Source: Deltaproteobacteria bacterium
GTDB taxonomy: Bacteria > Desulfobacterota > Desulfobacteria > Desulfobacterales > B30-G6
Direction of reading: 5' to 3'
Assembly: GCA_003647375.1 (NCBI GenBank)
Contig: QMMS01000207.1
Span: 1-8,158, forward strand
Length of the DNA: 8,158 nucleotides
Below the pieces are notes generated by a model that worked only from the letters and a program-made list of their open reading frames with translations, did no database searches and was not told the DNA's origin. How positions within the stretch are numbered: the stretch's first letter is position 1; every line of letters starts with the position of its first letter. A program made the position numbers and the translations under genes. Positions 1-5,686 of the stretch are shown here, piece after piece.

Positions 1-38
1 CTTAAAAGGGTTTGCTTTGGCATATGTTCGATCGTAAT

Positions 39-188
39 AAATCCAAAATTCGAATATCGAAATACGAAACAAATCAAAATATCAAATGACCAAAACATAG
101 CCCATGCCTGAAACGTTAAGCTGCTTGAATCATTCTAATTTGTGTCATTTGGGATTGTTTAGTATTTCGTATTTCGTGCTTTGGATTT
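39..188. repeat. Imperfect fold-back (inverted repeat) element
   Basis: The left arm (about 39-95) and right arm (about 137-188) are imperfect reverse complements. Both begin, reading inward, with AAATCCAAA, followed by CGAA(A/T), CGAAATAC, AAACAA and AAATGAC blocks. The spacer of about 40 bases is unrelated. The composition is far more A/T-rich than the neighbouring gene. This kind of AAATCC...CGAAATACGAA...CAAATGAC sequence resembles dispersed intergenic repeats I associate with deltaproteobacterial and related genomes; that is recollection and was not searched. It begins about 13 bases past the stop of the secreted-protein gene and could act as a transcript-end hairpin for the minus-strand operon. 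No transposase and no convincing target-site duplication are visible. Confidence 0.6.
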
Positions 189-200
189 AAGTAATTATAG

Positions 201-1049
201 TCATCGGTATAGCCAAATAGCTCTGATTGGTGCTTGGATGGCCGTGACAAAGCACCCCGTATCATCACCAAACCCGGAATCATCACTCTCCGGCGGAAGT
301 TCAGGCGGGATATATTCGCCGGCCGGGTATGGGGCACCGTTTGAAACCCCCACGGCATCGAGATCAAACCCTGCACTACCGGCCGTGGGGTAAGGATCAT
401 AGATGACCTCTCCAGAACTGTCCAGGCAGGATCCGTCACCTACGACATCGACAATTCTGATGTGGGATATGCTGGAAAGATCAACATTCCCGGAAAGCAC
501 TCCGGGCTTATCCGATATATCCTCGAGATTAAAAGGGGTCCCGTAACCCTGTCGATATTTACCGGCCAGGCCATCCACATCCGTGGGATCGATGTTGCCA
601 AACCCGGGAACAGGGTTGGGAGTCAGAGAAATGGCATCAAAACGGACAAAATCAATCCCGTCCGATGAAACCTCTACATGGGCCAGTTCCAAATATCGGT
701 CACTGAAAGAATTCTCAAAGACAGCGAAATCCCAGCCCTCTCCGTTTTCGATGGGTGGATCAAATACCAGCGTGAGCATGCCGCCACTTCCCAGTGCAAC
801 GACATCAAAGGAATTACCTTCCGCCTCTCCCAATGCATTTCCCGGCACCTGCCAGGTCTCCTCCACGTTGTCCCCCACAATATAATCGCTATATCCGGTG
901 GCCCAGGATATCAGCGCATGGTTATCCATGGATATGGCATGGGATCCAACCTCATCCTCAGCAGGTGGGTAAGGCCCCGCCCAGGTCAACGGCACGGCAA
1001 CAAGCTGCATCGTTAGAAGAAGGCAGGCTATTGTTTTTATTTTTCTCAT
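201..1049 (-). CDS. Secreted cell-surface-type protein of the cobalamin uptake locus, with Cys-Phe-Val tail
   Basis: This is a 282-residue exported protein of unknown biochemical role. Residues 1-24 form a signal peptide (basic start, hydrophobic core, LTWA cleavage before GPYPP). The single domain, about residues 27-236, is rich in beta-type segments and has strongly conserved-looking blocks: [14 protein letters not shown] near 87, WDFAVFEN near 106, [17 protein letters not shown] near 121, [20 protein letters not shown] near 154, [10 protein letters not shown] near 197 and [19 protein letters not shown] near 217. I recognise these blocks from proteins annotated only as 'cell surface protein' that recur next to BtuB-like receptors; I infer a part in corrinoid capture. 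The domain is followed by a Pro/Glu/Asp/Gly linker (about 240-265) and a tail starting Cys266-Phe-Val. There is no N-terminal lipobox, so it is not a conventional lipoprotein. It is the last gene after the receptor, 250 bases downstream. The ATG at 1049 has no clear Shine-Dalgarno sequence but gives an ideal signal peptide. Confidence 0.8.
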   Translation of the reverse strand: MRKIKTIACLLLTMQLVAVPLTWAGPYPPAEDEVGSHAISMDNHALISWATGYSDYIVGDNVEETWQVPGNALGEAEGNSFDVVALGSGGMLTLVFDPPIENGEGWDFAVFENSFSDRYLELAHVEVSSDGIDFVRFDAISLTPNPVPGFGNIDPTDVDGLAGKYRQGYGTPFNLEDISDKPGVLSGNVDLSSISHIRIVDVVGDGSCLDSSGEVIYDPYPTAGSAGFDLDAVGVSNGAPYPAGEYIPPELPPESDDSGFGDDTGCFVTAIQAPIRAIWLYR

Positions 1050-1162
1050 CTGGTCACATACATATGATAGAGTGCCTTTGTTATTGTGTTTCTTGAGTTT
1101 ATTGCGTTGCCCTCAGCAAACGGTGTACAGCCCCAACGCGCCCCCGTTCCATTAACCCAACA

Positions 1163-1177
1163 AGCTCACAATGAGCT
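1163..1177. repeat. Short perfect hairpin in the receptor-to-surface-protein gap
   Basis: AGCTCA and TGAGCT are separated by CAA, giving a 6-base-pair stem with a 3-base loop. No T-run follows on the minus strand, so it is not a clear intrinsic terminator. It could be an RNA processing site or chance. Confidence 0.3.
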
Positions 1178-1183
1178 CTATTA

Positions 1184-1296
1184 CCCTCGAACCCTTGAAC
1201 CCTGGACCCTGCTCTTATATCCCCTCCAAACCTCCAACCCTCGAACCCTACTCTTTTTCCCCTCGGACCCTTGAACCCTGGAATCCTTGGACCCTG
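1184..1296. repeat. Degenerate short-unit repeat, CCCT(C/T)GAACCCTTGAA type
   Basis: The tract is built from variations on CCCTCGAA, CCCTTGAA, CCCTGGA and CCTCCAA, interrupted by TCTTATAT and CTCTTTTT spacers. The run of CCCTTGAACCCTGGA occurs near both ends (about 1192 and 1268), so part of the tract is a true duplication. On the minus (transcribed) strand it reads as AGGGTTCGAGGGTTCAAGGG. It begins only 4 bases after the receptor stop codon at 1300-1302 and fills much of the gap to the next gene. No protein is supported here: the open frames reflect the absence of stops in the repeat unit. Confidence 0.65.
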
Positions 1297-1299
1297 TTT

Positions 1300-3339
1300 T
1301 CAAAACCTCATCTCTGCCCCGGCATAAAAATTCCGTCCGGGCATGGGGTAATAACTTTCGCTGAATGAGGATGTTTCGTATAGTTCATCCAGAATGTTGT
1401 TGACGCCGGCAAAAACCTTGAGACCATTTTTGCCATAAGTTACTTTGGTGTCAAAAACCTGGTAGGCATCCAGCTTCTCATAGCGGTCGTTGTCCACATC
1501 GTTACCATCATATCTCGAGCCGACGTATGTGCCGGTTGCAGAAAGGGTCAAACCATGCACGACCTCCCACTCGACTCCCAGAGACCCCTTGTGACTGGGC
1601 ACCAGCGGCACTGTCGCATCGTCCCCTTCAAATGTTGCATCGGTATAACTGTAGTTGCCCCAAATGAACAAAGATAATTTGGGGTACCATTTTAGATCTG
1701 TTTCAATGCCGTTTCGAACCGTCTTTTTGTCATAATTACGGTTGATTTCGCTGAAGTAAATTTCATCCTCGATGGCGATAGAGAACAGGGTGATGGCGGC
1801 TTCCAAGTTACTACCTATTTGCATTCGCCCTCCCGCCTCCACCTGGGTTCCCTCCTGGGGTTTCAGACCCGGTTCGGCCTCGGCAAGCTCGTCAACATTG
1901 GGAACCCGGAAATGGGTGGCATAGTTCGTGTATATGGTCAACCCGGATAACAAACGGTATGTTAAACCTACATCATAGGCCGTGTTGCGCCAATCGGGGT
2001 GATCGGTGTCGCCATTTACCCAGCGCTGAACCCCTCCAAACGAGACCCGATCATCTGTGCGGAATTTTCCGTCCACCTGGTTGACCCTGTAGCCCCACTG
2101 AAATCCTGCCTTTTCGGATAACGACCAGTGGTTATTGGTGAAAATACCCAACGAGGTCATCTGGCTGTTCTGTCGTGGACCCCCGGGTTTCTCCTTCCGT
2201 ACATAATCGGTGAAAAAGCGATCCATACCGAGCTGAAACGTATGCGCCCGTTCAAAAAGAGAATAACCTTTTTCATAGATCAGTGTCATGGTATTTGATT
2301 TTTCTTCGATCTCGTCTGTCTGGTCGGATTTCGATAACAGGGGGCTGTATCCCACGATATATTGATTGTTCCGCCAGCGATAACCCCCATCCAGCTTCAG
2401 GGATCCCCAGTGATCCGTATCGATATCGAACCCACCGGAAATCCGCTTATCAGTGGTCTCCCCGTCATCTTTGGGAAAATCAGTCTTGGTACGGTCTTTG
2501 CTGGAGTCGGCATCCTGTTTTCCCACAGGCCCCGGCAGTCCATACTCATCTTTATGGAAAGCCCCGGAGAGATTCAACGTAATAACATCTGTGAGAAAAT
2601 AGTCAAAAACTCCGGTCACATCCTTTTTCATCAAATCGCTGTTATCCCGGTAACCCTCGGAATCATAATACCCGGCGGTGAGATGAAACCCCAGGTCTTT
2701 AACGCTGCCACTCATACCGGCTCGTGCATCTTTTGTGTCATAACTGCCATAAGCGGCATAGAGCCGTGTTTCTCTATAAGGGGTACCTTTACGGGTCACG
2801 ATATTGATCACACCGCCAACTGCACCACTGCCGTATATAACCGATCCGGCTCCCCGGACAATTTCGATGCGTTCGATCATCTCCAACGGAATCGTGGAAA
2901 AATCGACACCGGACATATCCGATGAATTCATGCGTATGCCGTCCACCATGACAATGACATCGCTGGCCGCGGTAGCCCCCATACCACGCATGTCGATAAC
3001 CGCCTGTTTGTCACTACCGAAAAGACTGCGCATATTGATACCGGCCTCACGGCTCAACAGATCCACAATATTCTTGCTGGGAGCCTGTTCGATGTCCTCC
3101 CGGGTAACCACGGTTATATTTCTGGGAACGGTGTTGATGGGTTCTTCCATAGCGCTGGCGGTCACCACGATTTCATCCAACTCGAAACGTGACGGGGTTT
3201 CCTCTGTTTCAGACACTGTACTCTCCTCCAGTGTCTCTTGCGCGTATAACAAGGGAACGTTGCCCATTTGCAATACAAGGGGAAGAAGGCCGAAAAAGAG
3301 CATGCCGAGAAAGCTTTTTATTTTTCGATGTCGTATCAT
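1300..3339 (-). CDS. btuB: TonB-dependent outer-membrane receptor, BtuB-like (cobalamin/corrinoid)
   Basis: This 679-residue receptor should bind a corrinoid at the cell surface and import it across the outer membrane using energy from TonB-ExbB-ExbD. A signal peptide covers residues 1-33 (cleavage LYA before QETLEE). An acidic stretch and a TonB-box-like DEIVVTAS (55-62) follow. The plug domain is at about 66-183, with the family blocks VIDMRGMG, VIVMVDGIRMN, IERIEIVRGAGSVIYGSGAVGGVINIVTR. The rest, about 190-679, is the 22-strand barrel type, rich in Tyr/Gly/Asp alternation and ending in an aromatic residue (EMRF), the usual outer-membrane assembly signal. Length is close to E. coli BtuB (about 600) with a longer barrel. 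Cobalamin as substrate is inferred from the upstream riboswitch and from btuFCD; sequence alone could also fit another TonB substrate. It follows the DUF4465-type gene by 277 bases. No good Shine-Dalgarno precedes the ATG at 3339. Confidence 0.88.
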   Translation of the reverse strand: MIRHRKIKSFLGMLFFGLLPLVLQMGNVPLLYAQETLEESTVSETEETPSRFELDEIVVTASAMEEPINTVPRNITVVTREDIEQAPSKNIVDLLSREAGINMRSLFGSDKQAVIDMRGMGATAASDVIVMVDGIRMNSSDMSGVDFSTIPLEMIERIEIVRGAGSVIYGSGAVGGVINIVTRKGTPYRETRLYAAYGSYDTKDARAGMSGSVKDLGFHLTAGYYDSEGYRDNSDLMKKDVTGVFDYFLTDVITLNLSGAFHKDEYGLPGPVGKQDADSSKDRTKTDFPKDDGETTDKRISGGFDIDTDHWGSLKLDGGYRWRNNQYIVGYSPLLSKSDQTDEIEEKSNTMTLIYEKGYSLFERAHTFQLGMDRFFTDYVRKEKPGGPRQNSQMTSLGIFTNNHWSLSEKAGFQWGYRVNQVDGKFRTDDRVSFGGVQRWVNGDTDHPDWRNTAYDVGLTYRLLSGLTIYTNYATHFRVPNVDELAEAEPGLKPQEGTQVEAGGRMQIGSNLEAAITLFSIAIEDEIYFSEINRNYDKKTVRNGIETDLKWYPKLSLFIWGNYSYTDATFEGDDATVPLVPSHKGSLGVEWEVVHGLTLSATGTYVGSRYDGNDVDNDRYEKLDAYQVFDTKVTYGKNGLKVFAGVNNILDELYETSSFSESYYPMPGRNFYAGAEMRF

Positions 3340-3435
3340 GGCGACAAATTTGCTAATAAAAAATTAGTCCTGATCTGTTAGCAATGCTGGTTGCTTAAGG
3401 CTTACAACCAAATCTTCGGTTTTCACTTTGATAGA

Positions 3436-3459
3436 GCGAAATGGGTGTATTCATTTCGC
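3436..3459. repeat. Perfect 8-bp hairpin upstream of the receptor gene
   Basis: GCGAAATG (3436-3443) and CATTTCGC (3452-3459) pair perfectly across an 8-base loop. It lies about 100 bases upstream of the receptor start in the gap behind the DUF4465-type gene. No T-run follows on either strand, so I do not call it a terminator. The rest of the gap (3340-3513) shows no gene and no clear promoter. Confidence 0.35.
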
Positions 3460-3513
3460 GTTTGCTGAATCCAGAAAGCTGCGTTATTAACCTGGTGACA
3501 AGAGCCAACCCCC

Positions 3514-3575
3514 GTCATGCCGGACTTGATCCGGCATCCAGTATCTTTCTGGATTCCCGCCTTCGCGGGAATGAC
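3514..3575. repeat. Cross-shaped palindromic repeat (REP/MITE-like)
   Basis: The 62-base unit has nested symmetry: end stem GTCAT (3514-3518) with ATGAC (3571-3575); hairpin GCCGGA-CTTGA-TCCGGC (3519-3535); hairpin CCAG-TATCTTT-CTGG (3538-3552); hairpin TCCCGC-CTTC-GCGGGA (3555-3570). The three internal hairpins on a closing stem can fold as a cloverleaf-like structure on either strand. I recognise this sequence type (GTCATGCCGGACTTGATCC... with ...CGCGGGAATGAC) as a widespread dispersed bacterial intergenic palindrome. It lies about 40 bases beyond the DUF4465-type stop codon and could trim or attenuate the transcript between that gene and the receptor. Confidence 0.8.
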
Positions 3576-3616
3576 AACCGTGGAGCATTTACCCACCGGA
3601 TTAATATTATCTAAAA

Positions 3617-4399
3617 TCAGTCCACACCTATCAAGTGTATAAAGCAGGTGGAACCATTGCCGCCGCCATTATCGTCATCCGAGTCCTGGTCGATGACGAT
3701 ACTGTCAATGGCAAAATACGTGGGTGTGTTGATGCCAAAAGCACCTATATCCGATGAAGAAACAGAAAATTCGACGGTCTTGACCTGACCAAGACTGCTC
3801 AGGTCTACAGAAGTCCACTTTTCAACGATGTAATCCTGAGAATTGTTATCAAAACGAAAGTCCGCCAGATAGAATTCGATAACATCCGTAACGTTTTCAT
3901 CGACATCTTTTCCGATAATCGTTAATAAATACCAGTCCGGATCATCCCCGGTGTCTCCGCCAAATTTCTTGGCAGGAGCATTTCCATCCTGCATAGCCAA
4001 AAATGCGTAGGTGGTGTTGGTAATATAGACCTCGTCAAGATTGACTTCATCCGCAAAGGTGATGATTGGCACGGTGCCGATGAACCCTAAATATGCAACA
4101 CCGTAGATACCGGAGTTATCGGCACCTATTCCAGTGATAACACTGTATTGATTAGTAAAATCAGGGGTTGTCGTATCCGTAGTGTTCGAATAGGAAAACC
4201 CTTCCCAATAGGGGCCAAATGTGTCGTCATAAACATTATTGAAGATGACACCTGTGGTCTCGAATTCACCGGCCCCGTCAGAACCATTGTAAAAAGACTC
4301 CGGATCCAGACTTAAATCGTCGAACGTTACTATTTCAGCACCTGCCGGTGGCGTCACCAGAAACATCATACCCATAAGAATCCACATCATTTTTTTCAT
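3617..4399 (-). CDS. Secreted DUF4465-type protein, riboswitch-controlled, with Cys-Phe-Ile tail
   Basis: This 260-residue exported protein is the first gene behind the cobalamin riboswitch. The signal peptide is residues 1-21 (MKKM start, hydrophobic core, cleavage PAGA before EIVTF). The mature part, about 22-238, matches my recollection of DUF4465: an early FDDL and FYNGSDGAGEF, then WEGFSYSN, a Gly-rich middle, VNLDEVYITNTTYAFLAM, and a late beta-rich part with YFAIDSIVI. It then has an Asp/Gly/Asn linker and ends in Cys252-Phe-Ile plus six residues; this is the only cysteine in the mature protein. DUF4465 proteins recur beside BtuB-type receptors, and relatives in Bacteroidetes have been connected to B12 binding (recalled, not checked), so a corrinoid-capture role is inferred. 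The ATG at 4399 is chosen because GGGG at 4408-4411 is spaced 8 bases and the signal peptide begins there. A GTG 17 codons upstream would spoil the signal peptide. Confidence 0.8.
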   Translation of the reverse strand: MKKMMWILMGMMFLVTPPAGAEIVTFDDLSLDPESFYNGSDGAGEFETTGVIFNNVYDDTFGPYWEGFSYSNTTDTTTPDFTNQYSVITGIGADNSGIYGVAYLGFIGTVPIITFADEVNLDEVYITNTTYAFLAMQDGNAPAKKFGGDTGDDPDWYLLTIIGKDVDENVTDVIEFYLADFRFDNNSQDYIVEKWTSVDLSSLGQVKTVEFSVSSSDIGAFGINTPTYFAIDSIVIDQDSDDDNGGGNGSTCFIHLIGVD

Positions 4400-4407
4400 G
4401 TTCATTT

Positions 4408-4411
4408 CCCC
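4408..4411 (-). promoter_or_regulatory. Shine-Dalgarno site deciding the DUF4465-type start
   Basis: GGGG(A) on the minus strand sits 8 bases before ATG 4399 but only 2 bases before the in-frame ATG at 4405, which favours 4399 as the start. Confidence 0.6.
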
Positions 4412-4470
4412 GTTTCTTATTTTGTTTCGTTTGAAGAATGATGTTCCCACAGAACATCGACATCAGAACG

Positions 4471-4487
4471 GGTCCGGCAAAAAAAAA
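4471..4487 (-). other. Segment able to form an alternative hairpin with the riboswitch terminator
   Basis: On the minus-strand RNA, CCGGACC (4477-4471), just past the U-tract, is the exact complement of GGUCCGG, part of the 3' half of the terminator stem (about 4488-4494). Pairing would enclose the U-tract in the loop and is exclusive with the terminator stem. It could help hold read-through RNA open or protect it, but it is made after the point of termination, so a classical antiterminator role is unlikely. Confidence 0.4.
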
Positions 4488-4512
4488 CCCGGACCGATTG
4501 CATCGATCCGGG
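4479..4512 (-). terminator. Intrinsic terminator, expression platform of the cobalamin riboswitch
   Basis: On the minus strand the stem is CCCGGATCGAT and ATCGGTCCGGG (4512-4488) with a GCA loop: 11 pairs including one G-U. A run of nine T follows at 4487-4479. It lies between the riboswitch B12 box (about 4579) and the start of the DUF4465-type gene (4399). This position and strength indicate control by transcription termination: ligand-bound riboswitch favours this hairpin and shuts off the downstream genes. The antiterminator strand is not obvious by eye. Confidence 0.88.
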
Positions 4513-4574
4513 ATTCCCCTTTTTTATCCTCTGATCTGTCAATGGGTCCCTAACCACGAGGACACCATCTGAGA

Positions 4575-4775
4575 TTCAGGCAGGTCTTCTGACTCCCCCC
4601 ACCCTTCCAGCAGCCTTCCCATTCTTTGTAACAGAACAGTGGCTCGCAAAGACTGAAAGCGTTCCCTGTGATCAGGGAGGGGTTACAGCGGCGGGTCCGT
4701 CTCCGATTTTAACGGAGTTCCCTATTAAGCATTTAAAAATATCTTCGATATTTTTAAATCTATGGCACCTGAACC
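4575..4775 (-). ncRNA. Cobalamin (adenosylcobalamin-class) riboswitch
   Basis: Read on the minus strand, the hallmark elements occur in the right order: CAGGTGCC at the 5' end (about 4764-4771), TTAATAGGGAA (about 4719-4729), a CTCCG...CGGAG hairpin, a GACCCGCCGCTGTAA core (about 4685-4699, the CCCGC.ACTGTAA consensus), GAGCCACTG, GGGAAGG, and the B12 box AGTCAGAAGACCTGCC (4594-4579). The peripheral P2 position carries a perfect 13-pair A/U stem (4731-4743 with 4747-4759). The known effect of this class is repression when coenzyme B12 is bound. It has its own promoter just upstream and an intrinsic terminator just downstream, and so governs the DUF4465-type gene and probably the receptor and second secreted protein. 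Confidence 0.96.
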
Positions 4776-4783
4776 TTATTATG

Positions 4784-4812
4784 CTGATAAATAATAATGG
4801 GTGGTACGTCAA
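4784..4812 (-). promoter_or_regulatory. Sigma70-like promoter of the riboswitch transcript
   Basis: On the minus strand a TTGACG -35 box (4812-4807) and a TATCAG -10 box (4789-4784) are separated by exactly 17 bases. The predicted start, about 4777, falls immediately before the first riboswitch base. A second TTGACA at 4832-4827 has no -10 partner at suitable distance. This promoter makes the downstream genes independent of btuFCD transcription. Confidence 0.6.
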
Positions 4813-4848
4813 GTCTTTTTTCGGGTGTCAAATGAATATTTAAAATAA

Positions 4849-4895
4849 GCACCGCAGGTGCGTCAAATAATATCGCTCCGCGATATTATTATTTG
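4849..4895 (-). terminator. Two adjacent hairpins at the btuD stop, probable weak terminator
   Basis: The first hairpin overlaps the btuD stop codon: AATAATATCGC (4866-4876) pairs with GCGATATTATT (4880-4890) across TCC. The second, GCACC-GCA-GGTGC (4849-4861), is followed on the minus strand by TTATTTTAAATATT. Neither has a clean T-run, so termination of btuFCD is likely but imperfect. The stems are symmetric and would form on either strand. Confidence 0.45.
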
Positions 4896-5686
4896 GGTAC
4901 AAATTTTCCCGGGACAAGAGTCACCCTGGGAACATCCCCCAGAGGGTTTTTGTCCACCAAAAGCGTACAGCCATAGGATCTCTCCAAATTCTGATATGTC
5001 AGAACCTCCCGGGGCGGGCCGATTTCGGCAATACGGCCTTTGTCAAGCAACAGCAGCCGGTTACCATACATGGCGGCCAGGTTCACGTCATGCGACACCA
5101 TGACAATGGTAATCTGCTTTTCCGCTTTCAATTTTTCCATCAGGTCCATGATGCGAATCTGATGAGAAAGATCGAGGGATGCCGTTGGCTCATCCAGGAG
5201 AAGCACACTCGGTTCCTGACAAATTGCCCTGGCAATAAAAGCCCGCTGGCATTCACCGCCGCTCAACTGATTCATTTTTCGATCTGCCAGGTGAGTCATG
5301 CTCGTAAAGGTGATGGCCTGCTGCATCTTTTTGATATCTTCTTTAGTCTCCAGACCCAGCACTCCCTGGTAGGGTGATCGCCCCATCAATACAACCTCTT
5401 TTACGGAAAAGGGAAAGTCAATGGGAACCGACTGGGGTACGAATGCTATTTGTCTCGCCAGGATTTTTCGGCTGTAGGAATGAATCGGACGGTCAAGAAT
5501 TTCCAACATGCCGGTGTCCGGCTGCGCGATTCCTGCAATCAGTTTCATCAGGGTGGTTTTGCCGGAGCCATTCGGCCCGATGACAATGAAAAAGTCACCC
5601 GGGGTCACCGAAAACGTGATGTCCCGCAACACAAGCGCCCTGCCGTAGGAATACTGAATATTTTCCAGGGTGATGGCGTGTTTCAT
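4889..5686 (-). CDS. btuD: Cobalamin ABC transporter ATP-binding protein BtuD
   Basis: This 265-residue cytoplasmic ATPase powers import through BtuC. All nucleotide-binding motifs are intact: Walker A GPNGSGKT (37-44), Q-loop Gln85 in FVPQS, signature LSGGE (141-145), Walker B VLLLDEP (161-167, Asp165/Glu166), D-loop SLD (170-172) and switch His199. The sequence belongs to the iron-siderophore/B12 (FepC/BtuD) branch of ABC ATPases, which share the LMGRSPYQG and HDVNLAAMYGNRLLLLDKGRI blocks; the B12 assignment rests on the neighbours. The ATG at 5686 overlaps the btuC stop by ATGA, implying translational coupling. The frame stays open about 48 codons further upstream, but that part overlaps btuC and is Cys/Arg-rich and non-homologous in look. 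Length is typical of the family (about 250-270). Confidence 0.92.
   Translation of the reverse strand: MKHAITLENIQYSYGRALVLRDITFSVTPGDFFIVIGPNGSGKTTLMKLIAGIAQPDTGMLEILDRPIHSYSRKILARQIAFVPQSVPIDFPFSVKEVVLMGRSPYQGVLGLETKEDIKKMQQAITFTSMTHLADRKMNQLSGGECQRAFIARAICQEPSVLLLDEPTASLDLSHQIRIMDLMEKLKAEKQITIVMVSHDVNLAAMYGNRLLLLDKGRIAEIGPPREVLTYQNLERSYGCTLLVDKNPLGDVPRVTLVPGKFVPK

Noticed and set aside
116..439. Open frame on the minus strand overlapping the end of the secreted-protein gene
   Set aside because: It runs through the fold-back repeat and out of frame with a gene that has a clear signal peptide and domain; the product has no recognisable features.
1184..1296. Possible CRISPR array
   Set aside because: Units are too short and degenerate, with no constant repeat, no regular spacers and no cas genes.
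2362..3367. Two plus-strand open frames of 187 codons each opposite the receptor gene
   Set aside because: They are antisense to the conserved plug and barrel coding sequence and their products show no family features.
3514..3575. Possible tRNA because of the cloverleaf-like folding
   Set aside because: No T-loop, anticodon arm or acceptor features; the sequence matches a known type of dispersed palindrome.
4400..4450. GTG start giving a 277-residue DUF4465-type protein
   Set aside because: It would put 17 charged residues before a standard signal peptide, and the good Shine-Dalgarno fits ATG 4399.
4827..4832. TTGACA as a second -35 box for the riboswitch transcript
   Set aside because: No -10-like hexamer lies 15-19 bases downstream; the TTGACG at 4812-4807 has a well-spaced one.
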